From an uncultured Bacteroidaceae bacterium (GTDB lineage: Bacteria; Bacteroidota; Bacteroidia; Bacteroidales; Bacteroidaceae), in contig CAKQYA010000001.1 of assembly GCA_934293005.1 (NCBI GenBank), forward strand, positions 1-64,000: 64,000 nucleotides of DNA, given 5' to 3'. The position numbers and the translations under genes were made by a program. This document shows positions 1-8,583 of the stretch, one piece after another (the stretch's first letter is position 1; each line of letters starts with the position of its first letter). Under the pieces are notes generated by a model. It saw only the letters and a list, made by a program, of their open reading frames with translations. It made no database searches and was not told where the DNA came from.

Positions 1-8
1 GGCAAAAT

Positions 9-33
9 CCTGAGCAACTTTTTGTTGCTCAGG
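9..33. repeat. Inverted repeat hairpin at left edge
   Basis: A 10-bp perfect stem (CCTGAGCAAC / GTTGCTCAGG) closes a 5-nt T loop. On the minus strand it is followed by a short T run (ATTTT), so it may end a transcript leaving the window or the upstream gene. There is no clear U tract on the plus strand. Confidence 0.5.
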
Positions 34-97
34 TACTTATAAAAAACGTTAAAGTATAATGCTGCGGAAATAAGGTTAATCATAAATCTTTATTGAA

Positions 98-628
98 ATG
101 AAATCATTTTTGCATTTTATTATTATCGTCTTTAGTTCTATCGCCTTATCTTGTTGTTCGAACAATACCTCTACAAAAAACGGCGAAGCTGAGTTTTACA
201 TGGATTCTTGGGAAAACGTATATAGATTCTATGATGAGCGTGAAGACACACTTTTGAATGGCTTGACTAATGTTAACAAAGAAGTTCGCCGCTATTCAGA
301 TGGGAGTAAAAAAGTCGTGATGGAATTAATAATTGATGAATCTGATTCATTGACGGGCCCTTATACCCGTTGTGTGTATTTGGACGCAGCGGAAATTTCT
401 AAATTTGATGCGTTTATTGATTCGTGTTGTTCCAAACCGCAGAAATGGAATGAGAGGTGGGAATTACAATTAAAATCAGGTGCTATATTCTCGTATGACG
501 AGTATAATAAAACGATAGCCTTTTGGTGTGATCAAGGACGCTATGTCGGTTTACAGATTACCCCTCAACGATTTAAAGAAGTGCTCACCCAAATAATGGA
601 AGATGAAGCATTCCGGGTTGATGACTGA
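98..628 (+). CDS. Hypothetical lipoprotein, 176 aa
   Basis: No family is recognised. The protein starts with a lipoprotein signal: basic MKSF, a hydrophobic stretch, then a lipobox ending in Cys at about residue 19 (IALSC), so it is probably a membrane-anchored periplasmic or surface lipoprotein. The mature part is acidic and soluble-looking, with no repeats and several Cys-Cys pairs (for example near residue 110). It stands alone: nothing upstream in the window, and the next gene is on the other strand. The ATG at 98 is the only start that keeps the signal peptide. Function unknown. Confidence 0.75.
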   Translation: MKSFLHFIIIVFSSIALSCCSNNTSTKNGEAEFYMDSWENVYRFYDEREDTLLNGLTNVNKEVRRYSDGSKKVVMELIIDESDSLTGPYTRCVYLDAAEISKFDAFIDSCCSKPQKWNERWELQLKSGAIFSYDEYNKTIAFWCDQGRYVGLQITPQRFKEVLTQIMEDEAFRVDD

Positions 629-822
629 TTCAAGGGGTTGCAAGATGACATATAGCGACAAGAGCACGGATCATGGGTGGAAATACATATTGCAAATGTT
701 TCAATATTAATCCATCGCTCTCGGCTGAATCAAAGAAAATGCTCACGTTTGAACTGGATTATGGAATTGTTGGCTTGGAATTGAGTCGGAGCAGAGAGTT
801 TCTGCCTAATGACCGATTTGAG

Positions 823-880
823 TTTATGCACTATGGGCTGGAAGCATCACAAATCACGCTTCCAGCCCATAGTGCATAAA
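823..880. repeat. Perfect 23-bp inverted repeat
   Basis: The arms 823-845 and 858-880 are exact reverse complements (start TTTATGCACTATGGG) around a 12-nt loop. No U tract follows on either strand, so this is not a simple terminator. It lies between convergent units, directly next to the minus-strand terminator at 878-909. The rest of 629-822 shows nothing convincing. Confidence 0.85.
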
Positions 881-909
881 AAAAACCTGCGAGACTAAGT
901 CTTGCAGGT
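878..909 (-). terminator. Rho-independent terminator of the small lipoprotein gene
   Basis: On the minus strand an 11-bp stem (ACCTGCAAGAC / GTCTCGCAGGT, one G-U pair) with a 3-nt loop is followed by seven T residues. It lies 50 bp after the stop codon of the 66-residue gene. Confidence 0.85.
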
Positions 910-957
910 CCAATTCCCTTTGGATTCCTTGAATCCTAAAGTCGATTTGCTCTCAAA

Positions 958-1158
958 TTACTTATTGAGTGAATCTACGCTTGCAGAATCTACATCAACT
1001 GAGAGAGTGTCAGAATCGTTAACTACAGTGTTTGTATCAACGTTTGCTGAGTCTACAGATGTTGTGTCAGTAGCAGCAGCGTTACCGTTGCATGATACGA
1101 ATGATACAGATGCTGTGAGAGCGATTGCAGCAACAGCTGCGAAAACCAACTTCTTCAT
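958..1158 (-). CDS. Small acidic lipoprotein, 66 aa
   Basis: A tiny secreted lipoprotein of unknown function. MKKL, a hydrophobic core and a lipobox ending in Cys at about residue 23 (VSFVSC) precede a low-complexity tail of Asp, Thr, Val, Ser and Asn (DTTSVDSANVDTNTV-like). The tail has no fold signature and resembles the short entericidin-like or spacer lipoproteins common in Bacteroidota. It has a promoter (TACCTTTG on the minus strand) and its own terminator, so it is monocistronic. The strong signals suggest abundant expression, but that is inference. Confidence 0.8.
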   Translation of the reverse strand: MKKLVFAAVAAIALTASVSFVSCNGNAAATDTTSVDSANVDTNTVVNDSDTLSVDVDSASVDSLNK

Positions 1159-1216
1159 AATTTTTTTCCTTTTTACTTTAATTTGTTAAACAATCAATTG
1201 CTTTTCTAAAACGATG

Positions 1217-1224
1217 CAAAGGTA
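1217..1224 (-). promoter_or_regulatory. Bacteroidota -7 element of small lipoprotein gene
   Basis: TACCTTTG on the minus strand, 59 bp upstream of the start codon, matches the TAnnTTTG -7 consensus. No clear -33 TTTG is seen at the usual 19-nt spacing. The remainder of 1225-1387 is AT-rich and holds no gene. Confidence 0.65.
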
Positions 1225-1387
1225 CACACTTTTGAGATACATTGTTCTCCAAAATGAATATTATTTTAATTTATATTGAATTTTTTGCCAAAGATAAGTG
1301 TTTTAATCTATCTTTTTAGCAAAAGAGTATAAAACACCCATCCTTTTTTATCATCATGCAAGTGTCAGGCTAATGTCTTCAACGTAT

Positions 1388-2623
1388 TCAGTCTTCAACC
1401 GCCATCAAATCAGACATAATATCGTTTGACACGAATATGCCTCTTCTGGAGAGACGCAAGGCAATACCGTCATAAACCAGCATGCCCCTTGACACTTGCG
1501 AAGCAGAGTCGGACAATAGTTTTGCAACTGCCATCGATCCGAATGTGCGCTCCATATCAGCAATATCTATGCCTTCCGCCGTGCGAAGACGTGTGAAGAC
1601 ATACTCGTCATACCGTTCCAGTTCCGTGAGCGTTTCCAAAACAGGCTTAGAGCCTGCTATATATTCCGTCAACGAATCGGAATTATAGCAACGCTGCGTG
1701 CCTGAATATGAATGCGCTCCTGGCCCAACTCCAAGATACGGCACACCATGCCAATAGGATGAGTTGTGACGCGACTCTCTGCCAGGCAAGGCAAAATTGC
1801 TTATCTCATAATGACGGTATCCAGCAGAGGACGCAACATCAACAAGTCTCTCAAACATAGCAAGAGACAGTTCATCGTCAATCTCGTTTATCTGTCCGGC
1901 ATCGAGCATGCGTGCCAGCGGCGTGCCATCCTCATACATGAGCGAATAGGCCGACAGATGCTGAACTCCAAGAGACACCGCATGATCCAGGTCCGACTGC
2001 CATTCAGCAAGCGTCTGCTCGGGAAAGCCGAACATGAGATCAATGCTCACATTGTCAAAGCCTGCATCTTGAGCCATCCTCACAGCCTGCACCGCTTGAA
2101 TAGAGGTGTGGCGCCGGCGAATGAGGCGAAGGCGGTCGTCATTGAAAGTCTGCACACCTATGCTCAATCTGTTGACGCCAGCATCCTTCACAGCCTCCAG
2201 CCATTCAGGAGTGATGTCATCAGGATTGGCTTCAACTGTGACTTCTTCAAGAAACTTTCTTGATGCCACATGCTGCTCATTAACGACACGACCTTCCACA
2301 TTGGCTTCATTCTGTTCTTTGCTCATTGCGTTTCGTTCACATGCTGCCTCATCCATTGCTTCACACGCAGCAGAATCTTTATATATAATGTGTACAGCAT
2401 CAATTATGCGTCTCAAAGCGGCAACAGGAAGCTGAGAAGGCGTGCCTCCGCCAAAGTAAAGCGTTTCTACCGTTTGTCCCTTAAGATAATCACGCCTTTC
2501 GTGCAACTCACACAGAACAGTTTCCACATACTTCGGCATGAGATTCATCGATGTGGTGGAAAAAAAACCGCAATAGATGCAGCGCGTCTTGCAAAAAGGG
2601 ACATGAACATATATTCCAGCCAT
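1388..2623 (-). CDS. hemW: HemW-like radical SAM protein (heme chaperone)
   Basis: A radical SAM protein of the HemN/HemW family, annotated historically as oxygen-independent coproporphyrinogen III oxidase. The motif CKTRCIYC (residues 11-18) gives the CxxxCxxC iron-sulfur ligands; GGGTPS (58-63) and the GVQTFNDDRL region follow as in the family. It is the HemW type (heme trafficking) rather than HemN by its short N-terminus and HVPFCKTRC start. The open frame extends to 2713, but homologous sequence begins at MAGIYVHVPF, so 2623 is chosen. Odd point: residues about 80-124 are a poorly conserved insert rich in Ala, Glu and Asn between GGGTPS and EVTVEANP. Cytoplasmic, about 411 aa. Confidence 0.88.
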   Translation of the reverse strand: MAGIYVHVPFCKTRCIYCGFFSTTSMNLMPKYVETVLCELHERRDYLKGQTVETLYFGGGTPSQLPVAALRRIIDAVHIIYKDSAACEAMDEAACERNAMSKEQNEANVEGRVVNEQHVASRKFLEEVTVEANPDDITPEWLEAVKDAGVNRLSIGVQTFNDDRLRLIRRRHTSIQAVQAVRMAQDAGFDNVSIDLMFGFPEQTLAEWQSDLDHAVSLGVQHLSAYSLMYEDGTPLARMLDAGQINEIDDELSLAMFERLVDVASSAGYRHYEISNFALPGRESRHNSSYWHGVPYLGVGPGAHSYSGTQRCYNSDSLTEYIAGSKPVLETLTELERYDEYVFTRLRTAEGIDIADMERTFGSMAVAKLLSDSASQVSRGMLVYDGIALRLSRRGIFVSNDIMSDLMAVED

Positions 2624-2903
2624 TATAATATAATGTGTAGTTGATTTAAATTTTCTTTTCCACAAAGGTAACGCATTTTTTTCACACCACAATTCACACA
2701 ATCCATTTTTCATCTTTTTCTAATGCCTGTCAAAGCAAGGAAAACATAAAGCACACAGCTAAATAATCTTATTTAAACAGATAAATGTTATACAACATAT
2801 TATTTACCACTCACACCTCATCAAAAAGTCGTAATTTTATCGCCGGTTTGCAACCAATAAAGTAAAAGTGAATAAATAATAACCTATATAACCTGACCTA
2901 ACA

Positions 2904-5063
2904 ATGAAAGTTTATAAAACAAATGAAATCAAAAACATTGCCTTGCTTGGCAATGATGGCGCAGGTAAGACCACTCTTACCGAAGCGTTACTGTATGAAG
3001 CCGGCATAATCAGCCGACGCGGACGCATCACAGCAAAAAACACTGTGAGCGACTATTTTCCTGTAGAGCAAGAATATGGCTACAGCGTGTTCTCAACAGT
3101 GTTTCATGTGGAATGGAACGGCAAAAAGCTCAATATCATCGACTGCCCAGGAGCCGACGACTTTGTGGGAGCGGCTATGACAGCCTTGAACGTAACCGAC
3201 ACAGCACTATTGCTTATAAACGGCCAATACGGTCCTGAAGTGGGCACACAAAACCACTTCCGCTACACAGAGAAGCTTGGCAAGCCTGTCATCTTCCTTA
3301 TAAACCAGCTCGACTCTGAAAAATTCGATTATCATCAGGTGCTCGACAGCCTGATTGACATATATGGCAAAAAAGTGGTGCCTATCCAATACCCACTTAA
3401 CGAAGGCCCTGACTTCAACTCCCTCATAGACGTGCTTCTCATGAAGAAATACACATGGAAGCCAGAAGGCGGAGAACCAACAATCGAAGATATTCCTGAA
3501 GAGGAAAAAGAAAAAGCCCTCGCCATGCACAGAGCACTTGTGGAAGCCGCAGCAGAAAATGACGAAGAACTCATGGAAAAATTCTTCGACACAGAGACTC
3601 TCACAGAAGACGAGCTGCGCACAGGCATACGCAAGGGCTTGGCCACACGCTCAATGTACCCTGTATTCTGCGTATGCGCATCAAAAGACATGGGAGTGCG
3701 CCGCTTGATGGAATTCTTAGGCAATGTGGTGCCATTCGTTGACGAGATGCCACAAGTGCACAACACAAGAGGCGAAGAAGTGAAGCCTGACGCAAACGCT
3801 CCCACTTCTCTTTATTTCTTCAAGACAGCCAACGAACCACACATCGGCGGAGTACAGTACTTCAAGGTCATGTCTGGCACTGTGCACGAAGGTGATGACC
3901 TCACAAACACCGACAGAGGTTCAAAGGAGCGTATAGCCCAACTCTTCGCTTGCGCTGGCGCCAACCGCGAAAAGGTTGAAGAACTTGTAGCAGGCGACAT
4001 CGGATGCACAGTGAAACTGAAAGACGTCCGCACAGGCAACACTCTGGCTGGCAAGGACTGCGAAAACCGCTTCAACTTCGTGAAATATCCAAATCCGAAA
4101 TACATCCGCGCCATCAAGGCCGTCAACGAGGCCGACACAGAAAAGATGGTTGCTGCCATACAAAAGATGTCACAGGAAGACCCTACATGGATCCTGGAAC
4201 AATCGAAGGAATTGAAGCAAACCCTCATCAAAGGCCAAGGCGAATTCCATTTGCGCACTCTCAAATGGCGTTTGGAAAACAACGAGAAGATAAACATCAA
4301 GTTTGAGGAACCAAAGATTCCTTATCGAGAGACTATCACAAAGGCTGCGCGTGCCGACTACCGCCACAAGAAGCAGTCGGGCGGCGCAGGACAATTCGGC
4401 GAAGTCCATCTCATTGTGGAGCCTTATTATGAAGGCATGCCTGAGCCTACTTCATACAAGTTTGGCAATCAGGAATTCAAAATAAACGCCAAGAGCAAAG
4501 AAGAGGTCAACCTCGAATGGGGCGGCAAACTGGTATTTATCAATTCTGTTGTTGGAGGCGCCATCGACACACGTTTCATGCCTGCCATACTCAAAGGCAT
4601 TATGAGCCGCATGGAGCAGGGACCGCTGACGGGTTCTTACGCCCGCGACGTGCGCGTCATCGTCTACGATGGCAAGATGCACCCTGTAGACTCAAACGAA
4701 CTCTCATTCATGCTTGCAGGACGCCATGCCTTCTCCGATGCCTTCAAGGCTGCTGGCCCCAAACTGCTTGAACCTATCTACGATGTTGAAATATTCGTGC
4801 CAGGAGATAAGATGGGCGACGTGATGTCCGACCTTCAAGGACGCCGAGGCATGATTATCGGCAGCGAAAGCGAGAACGGGTATGAGAAGCTGATAGCCAA
4901 AGTCCCATTAAAGAGCATGTCAAGCTATTCTACAACACTCAGCTCCATCACAGGCGGCCGCGCAAGTTTCATAATGAAGTTCGCCTCATACGAACTTGTG
5001 CCTACAGACTTGCAGCAGAAGCTCATGAAGGAATTTGAAGAACAGAACAATGAGGAAGAGTAA
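2904..5063 (+). CDS. fusA2: EF-G2-type elongation factor G paralogue
   Basis: A full-length EF-G-like translation factor of 719 aa with domains G, II, III, IV and V in order. The P loop is present (GNDGAGKTT, 16-24), but the other GTPase motifs are altered: DTPGH becomes DCPGA (80-84), losing the catalytic His; switch I lacks RGITI and reads EQEYGYSVFS; NKxD becomes NQLD. These changes match the Bacteroides EF-G2 paralogue, reported to support translocation without GTP hydrolysis and to be important in the gut under carbon limitation. The essential fusA would be elsewhere, usually in the str operon. Monocistronic, with a strong terminator downstream. The upstream gap 2624-2903 is AT-rich with no clear TAnnTTTG; TAATTTTA at 2832 is the nearest. 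Confidence 0.88.
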   Translation: MKVYKTNEIKNIALLGNDGAGKTTLTEALLYEAGIISRRGRITAKNTVSDYFPVEQEYGYSVFSTVFHVEWNGKKLNIIDCPGADDFVGAAMTALNVTDTALLLINGQYGPEVGTQNHFRYTEKLGKPVIFLINQLDSEKFDYHQVLDSLIDIYGKKVVPIQYPLNEGPDFNSLIDVLLMKKYTWKPEGGEPTIEDIPEEEKEKALAMHRALVEAAAENDEELMEKFFDTETLTEDELRTGIRKGLATRSMYPVFCVCASKDMGVRRLMEFLGNVVPFVDEMPQVHNTRGEEVKPDANAPTSLYFFKTANEPHIGGVQYFKVMSGTVHEGDDLTNTDRGSKERIAQLFACAGANREKVEELVAGDIGCTVKLKDVRTGNTLAGKDCENRFNFVKYPNPKYIRAIKAVNEADTEKMVAAIQKMSQEDPTWILEQSKELKQTLIKGQGEFHLRTLKWRLENNEKINIKFEEPKIPYRETITKAARADYRHKKQSGGAGQFGEVHLIVEPYYEGMPEPTSYKFGNQEFKINAKSKEEVNLEWGGKLVFINSVVGGAIDTRFMPAILKGIMSRMEQGPLTGSYARDVRVIVYDGKMHPVDSNELSFMLAGRHAFSDAFKAAGPKLLEPIYDVEIFVPGDKMGDVMSDLQGRRGMIIGSESENGYEKLIAKVPLKSMSSYSTTLSSITGGRASFIMKFASYELVPTDLQQKLMKEFEEQNNEEE

Positions 5064-5095
5064 CATATAAAAAACAAACAACACTCTGATAACAA

Positions 5096-5137
5096 AAAAG
5101 AGCCAAAGGACACCATGACGTGCCCTTTGGCTCTTTT
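5096..5137 (+). terminator. Terminator after EF-G2 gene
   Basis: Stem AAAAGAGCCAAAGG / CCTTTGGCTCTTTT with a 14-nt loop, flanked by A and T runs, so it can work in both directions. It lies 33 bp after the stop codon. Confidence 0.9.
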
Positions 5138-5259
5138 ATTTTATATTATATTTAACAATTAAAGAAGTATACATGTATTAGTAAGTTAATATATATAAAT
5201 TATGGCACTATATTTAAAAATCTTCGGTTAAAATATAAGAATAAATTTAAGAAACAAGC

Positions 5260-5267
5260 TACATTTG
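5260..5267 (+). promoter_or_regulatory. -7 element upstream of rprX
   Basis: TACATTTG matches TAnnTTTG, 77 bp upstream of the rprX start. No TTTG is found 19 nt further upstream. The rest of 5138-5343 is AT-rich with no gene. Confidence 0.55.
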
Positions 5268-5343
5268 CATTATCGCTATATTAAAAGAAAATATTTGAAA
5301 GCTGCTTAAAAACAGCCACAGCCATAAAACAATTACAAGTTGC

Positions 5344-6867
5344 ATGAAAAAGCAAATCATCACATTGATGGTCATCGTGATGAGCGCATCCATAGCAAGC
5401 CTGCTATACCTGCAAATGAAATATATCGAAGAGATAGCAGAACTGCGATATGCTCATTTCGAAGAATCGGCCAAAAGAAGCCTGTTCGAGACAGCGCACA
5501 AATTGGAGCTGTCGGAGGCAAAGCGTTATCTGGAGCAAGGCCCTGATGCTGCTCCCGGAATCACTACTGTAATAGACTCAATACAGACAAGCACGGACAG
5601 CACTATCGTGCAGCGCACCCACCAGGCATCAGCTAAAGACGGCAGCGTGTTCAAATCGAGAGAGACAACGGCAAGCACAAGCCTGTCAGACAGCTACTTC
5701 ACAAAGAAAGCGTCAACAAACAGCGACAAGAAGCGCTCACTGGAGGAGATAATGGCCATGAGATACGCCACAGAGAAAAATCTCGTGGAAGATGTCATCT
5801 ACAGCATTCTCTACACAGCAAGCGACACACCTTTGGAAAAGCGCATCGACTTCATAGAGCTTGACCATATACTGACCACCGAGCTAAACAACAACGGCAT
5901 CAACATGCCTTGCCACTTCACAGTGTACAACAGCAACGGACAAGTCGTCTACCAATGTTCAGATTACGAGGAGACAGGCAACAAAAGGACATTCAAGGCC
6001 CCCCTCTTCAAAAATGACCCCATTAGAGACGGCGGCACATTAGAGATACACTTCCCCAGCCTCGACGACTACCTTTGGCGCTCATTATGGTTTATCATAC
6101 CGTCGCTCATATTCACAATAATCCTCATCATAACACTCATCACAACAATAACGATGCTGTTTCACCAGAGGAAACTCACAGAACTGAAGAACGACTTCAT
6201 AAACAATATGACGCATGAATTCAAGACTCCAATATCATCCATATCTCTTGCAGCGCAAATGCTTGGAGATGCAAGCGTGCCTAAGACTCCAGCTTTGATG
6301 CAACGCCTGACAACAACTATCATGGACGAGACAAAGAGACTCAGGTTCCAAGTGGAAAAGGTGCTTCAGATGTCTATGTACAGCAACCAAAAGACAAACC
6401 TCCACATGAAGGAGGTTGACATAAACGAACTGATAGCAGGCATCACACACACCTTCGCCCTCAAGGTCGAAAAGAGCGGAGGCAAAATCATAACAAAGCT
6501 GAATGCAAAATCGCCTGCGACATGCGTGGACGAAATGCACTTCACTAACGTAATCTTCAACCTCATGGACAACGCCGTGAAATACCGACGTCACGACATC
6601 AATCTCGAATTGGTCGTGGAGACATGGAACGAACCAGGACACCTGTGCATTTCCATCCAAGACAACGGAATAGGCATAAAGAAAGAAGACCTGAAACGCA
6701 TCTTCGACAAATTTTACCGCGTACACACGGGCAACCTGCACGATGTGAAGGGATTCGGACTAGGCCTCGCATATGTGCACAAGATAGTGAAAGACCATAA
6801 AGGCACCATAACAGCAGAAAGCGACTTTGGCATAGGCACACGCTTCATCATCAAGCTCAACGATTAA
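5344..6867 (+). CDS. rprX: Sensor histidine kinase RprX-like
   Basis: Inner-membrane sensor kinase, 507 aa. An N-terminal TM helix (about 5-22) and a second at about 248-272 flank a periplasmic sensor region. The HisKA box MTHEFKTP carries the phosphoacceptor His at residue 291; the N box (FNLMDNAVKYR, about 407-417), G1 (DNGIGI, 440-445), F box and G2 (GFGLGLA) form a complete HATPase. The match to Bacteroides RprX is by architecture and by the partner gene, which starts 32 bp later. Signal unknown; in Bacteroides the pair was isolated through effects on antibiotic sensitivity. The periplasmic part (about 23-247) is Ser/Thr/Lys-rich with no recognised domain. Confidence 0.85.
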   Translation: MKKQIITLMVIVMSASIASLLYLQMKYIEEIAELRYAHFEESAKRSLFETAHKLELSEAKRYLEQGPDAAPGITTVIDSIQTSTDSTIVQRTHQASAKDGSVFKSRETTASTSLSDSYFTKKASTNSDKKRSLEEIMAMRYATEKNLVEDVIYSILYTASDTPLEKRIDFIELDHILTTELNNNGINMPCHFTVYNSNGQVVYQCSDYEETGNKRTFKAPLFKNDPIRDGGTLEIHFPSLDDYLWRSLWFIIPSLIFTIILIITLITTITMLFHQRKLTELKNDFINNMTHEFKTPISSISLAAQMLGDASVPKTPALMQRLTTTIMDETKRLRFQVEKVLQMSMYSNQKTNLHMKEVDINELIAGITHTFALKVEKSGGKIITKLNAKSPATCVDEMHFTNVIFNLMDNAVKYRRHDINLELVVETWNEPGHLCISIQDNGIGIKKEDLKRIFDKFYRVHTGNLHDVKGFGLGLAYVHKIVKDHKGTITAESDFGIGTRFIIKLND

Positions 6868-6899
6868 ATAATTAACAACATAACACCACACAGATTATT

Positions 6900-7610
6900 A
6901 TGACTGACAAAAAATTCAAAACAGACGTGAACATCCTCCTTTGTGAAGATGACGAGAGTTTAGGCATGCTCCTTCGCGAATACCTTGAGGCAAAAGACTA
7001 CAACACCACTCTATGCCAAGACGGCGAAGAGGGCTATGAGACATTCTCAAAAAAAGACTTCGACCTCTGCATCCTCGATGTGATGATGCCTCGCATGGAC
7101 GGCTTCACACTTGCTAAAAAAATCCGCGAGCAAAACCCAGACGTGCCTTTCATGTTCCTCACTGCAAGAAACCTCAAAGAAGACGTGCGCGAAGGCTTTG
7201 AACTGGGTGCTGACGACTACATCACCAAACCATTCTCCATGGAGGAGGTAGTGTACCGCATTGAAGCCATATTAAGAAGGGTGCAAGGCAAGAAAGCCAA
7301 GGAAGGCGCAACACGCCAGATTGGTGGCTTCATCTTCGACACACAAAAGCAACTTCTCACATATGGAGATGAAAGCGAAAAACTCACCACCAAGGAAGCA
7401 GAACTTCTCACATTGCTATGCAACAGGCAAAACGAACTGCTGCAGCGCGATTTCGCCCTCAAGACCATTTGGATTGACGACAACTACTTCAATGCACGCT
7501 CAATGGATGTGTACATCACAAAGCTGCGCAAGCATCTCAAGAAAGACCCATCAGTAGAAATCATCAACGTGCACGGCAAAGGCTACAAGCTGGTGGTAAC
7601 GGAATATTGA
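6900..7610 (+). CDS. rprY: Response regulator RprY-like (OmpR family)
   Basis: DNA-binding response regulator, 236 aa. Receiver domain (10-125): acidic pair Asp17/Asp18, phosphoacceptor Asp60 in LDVMMP, and Lys110 in TKPF. A winged-helix Trans_reg_C domain fills about 140-233 and ends with the typical VHGKGYKL wing. The N-terminal LLCEDDESLGMLLREYL is the hallmark of Bacteroidota RprY. It is co-transcribed with rprX and phosphorylated by it by inference. No terminator follows immediately; the next plus-strand gene is 636 bp away. Confidence 0.88.
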   Translation: MTDKKFKTDVNILLCEDDESLGMLLREYLEAKDYNTTLCQDGEEGYETFSKKDFDLCILDVMMPRMDGFTLAKKIREQNPDVPFMFLTARNLKEDVREGFELGADDYITKPFSMEEVVYRIEAILRRVQGKKAKEGATRQIGGFIFDTQKQLLTYGDESEKLTTKEAELLTLLCNRQNELLQRDFALKTIWIDDNYFNARSMDVYITKLRKHLKKDPSVEIINVHGKGYKLVVTEY

Positions 7611-7682
7611 ACACAAGACGGATAATTTCCACTTTCCTCATTATCGGAGAGAATCCTTATTCAACCCAAATCCATATTCGGG

Positions 7683-7742
7683 TTAAAAGGTTTTCTTCAT
7701 GAAACATTTGCACAAAAGCAGGCTTGCTGCAATCAGAACAAC
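7683..7742 (-). pseudogene. Remnant of a second copy of the 58-aa membrane protein
   Basis: Minus-strand translation gives FVVLIAASLLLCKCFMKKTF and a stop, which aligns along its length with the C-terminus of the intact neighbour (SVFLIIAGLLLHIYLKKKAFE). The 3' flanks also match (CATTATCGGAGAGAAT at 7638 against CATTATCGGAAAGAAT at 7785), so about 110 bp were duplicated in tandem and then decayed. No N-terminal half or start codon remains. Confidence 0.7.
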
Positions 7743-7784
7743 AAAAAGTGGAGGCGCATCACATGTGATGCGCCTCCACTTTTT
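7743..7784. terminator. Perfect palindromic terminator
   Basis: A 42-bp perfect palindrome: AAAAAGTGGAGGCGCATCAC and its complement, centred at 7763. A and T runs at the ends allow termination of both rprXY (plus) and the small membrane protein gene (minus, stop 18 bp away). Confidence 0.9.
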
Positions 7785-7802
7785 CATTATCGGAAAGAAT
7801 GA

Positions 7803-7979
7803 TTACTCAAAAGCTTTCTTCTTGAGGTAAATGTGCAAAAGCAGTCCTGCTATAATCAAGAAAACAGAACCACCTGTATACCAGTTGTAGTCTGCCATGT
7901 CATTCATGAAAGGCAACAGAGCACATCCCACAAGAAGCAATGCGCCCACGATAATCAATATTATTCCAAGATTTTTCAT
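7803..7979 (-). CDS. Small two-helix membrane protein, 58 aa
   Basis: A short gene: start ATG at 7979, TAA at 7803. The product has two hydrophobic helices (about residues 4-24 and 36-52), separated by FMNDMADYNWYTGGS, and ends with a basic tail LKKKAFE. It is probably an inner-membrane protein of unknown function. Both ends look genuine: a terminator lies directly downstream and a decayed second copy of the C-terminus lies next to it, showing that this sequence is a real, duplicated unit. No Shine-Dalgarno is needed in this phylum. Confidence 0.7.
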   Translation of the reverse strand: MKNLGIILIIVGALLLVGCALLPFMNDMADYNWYTGGSVFLIIAGLLLHIYLKKKAFE

Positions 7980-8167
7980 TGTATGATATGTTTTTAAGTT
8001 TCACTTCCATCAAACGATTTGCTTCGCCACAGCAAATCAATCACAAATTAACTACTTTTTCTTCACACAACGAAACATTTTGAAGGAAAAATGACTTCAG
8101 CCGCTCAAAAAACTCGATATTCTTCAAAATTATACACTTTCATGCTACAAATTCAAATTTTAATTCG

Positions 8168-8175
8168 TACCTTTG
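8168..8175 (+). promoter_or_regulatory. -7 element of rpsF-rpsR-rplI operon
   Basis: TACCTTTG fits TAnnTTTG, 71 bp upstream of rpsF. No good -33 TTTG at 19-nt spacing. The stretch 7980-8167 has no gene. Confidence 0.7.
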
Positions 8176-8245
8176 CACCGCTTTTGCTAAAAGCATCAGC
8201 ATAGTTAAAATAATTATTCACAACAAAACTTACATTATTGATCTT

Positions 8246-8581
8246 ATGAATCAATACGAAACCGTTTTCATTTTGACTCCCGTTTTGTCTGACGTTCAGA
8301 TGAAGGAAGCGGCAGATAAGTTTGTATCTATCCTCAAGGAGAATGGTGCTGAAATCATCAGCACTGAGAACTGGGGTCTTAAGACACTTGCTTATCCTAT
8401 CGAGAAGAAGGTATCAGGCTTCTACCAGATGGTTGAATTCAAGGCTGAGCCAACAGTGATTGCTAAATTTGAGTTGCAGATGCGCCGTGACGAGCGCGTA
8501 CTCCGCTACCTCACAGTTAAGAACGAAAAGCACGCAGCAGCTTACGCTGAGAAGCGTCGTAACCAAAAGAAGGAGGCATAA
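8246..8581 (+). CDS. rpsF: 30S ribosomal protein S6
   Basis: Ribosomal protein S6, 111 aa, of the 30S platform, where it dimerises with S18. Typical start [16 protein letters not shown], the conserved [10 protein letters not shown] segment (around 47-56), and the YLTVKNEKH region. First gene of the standard rpsF-rpsR-rplI operon, with rpsR starting 2 bp after the stop. Length and order are as usual for Bacteroidota. Confidence 0.97.
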   Translation: MNQYETVFILTPVLSDVQMKEAADKFVSILKENGAEIISTENWGLKTLAYPIEKKVSGFYQMVEFKAEPTVIAKFELQMRRDERVLRYLTVKNEKHAAAYAEKRRNQKKEA

Positions 8582-8583
8582 TC

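Noticed and set aside
673..879. 68-residue plus-strand frame
   Set aside because: It has no homology pattern or signal, and its 3' part consists of the perfect inverted repeat (823-880). It is better explained as non-coding.
902..1189. 95-residue plus-strand frame
   Set aside because: Antisense shadow of the small acidic lipoprotein gene, which has a signal peptide, promoter and terminator on the other strand.
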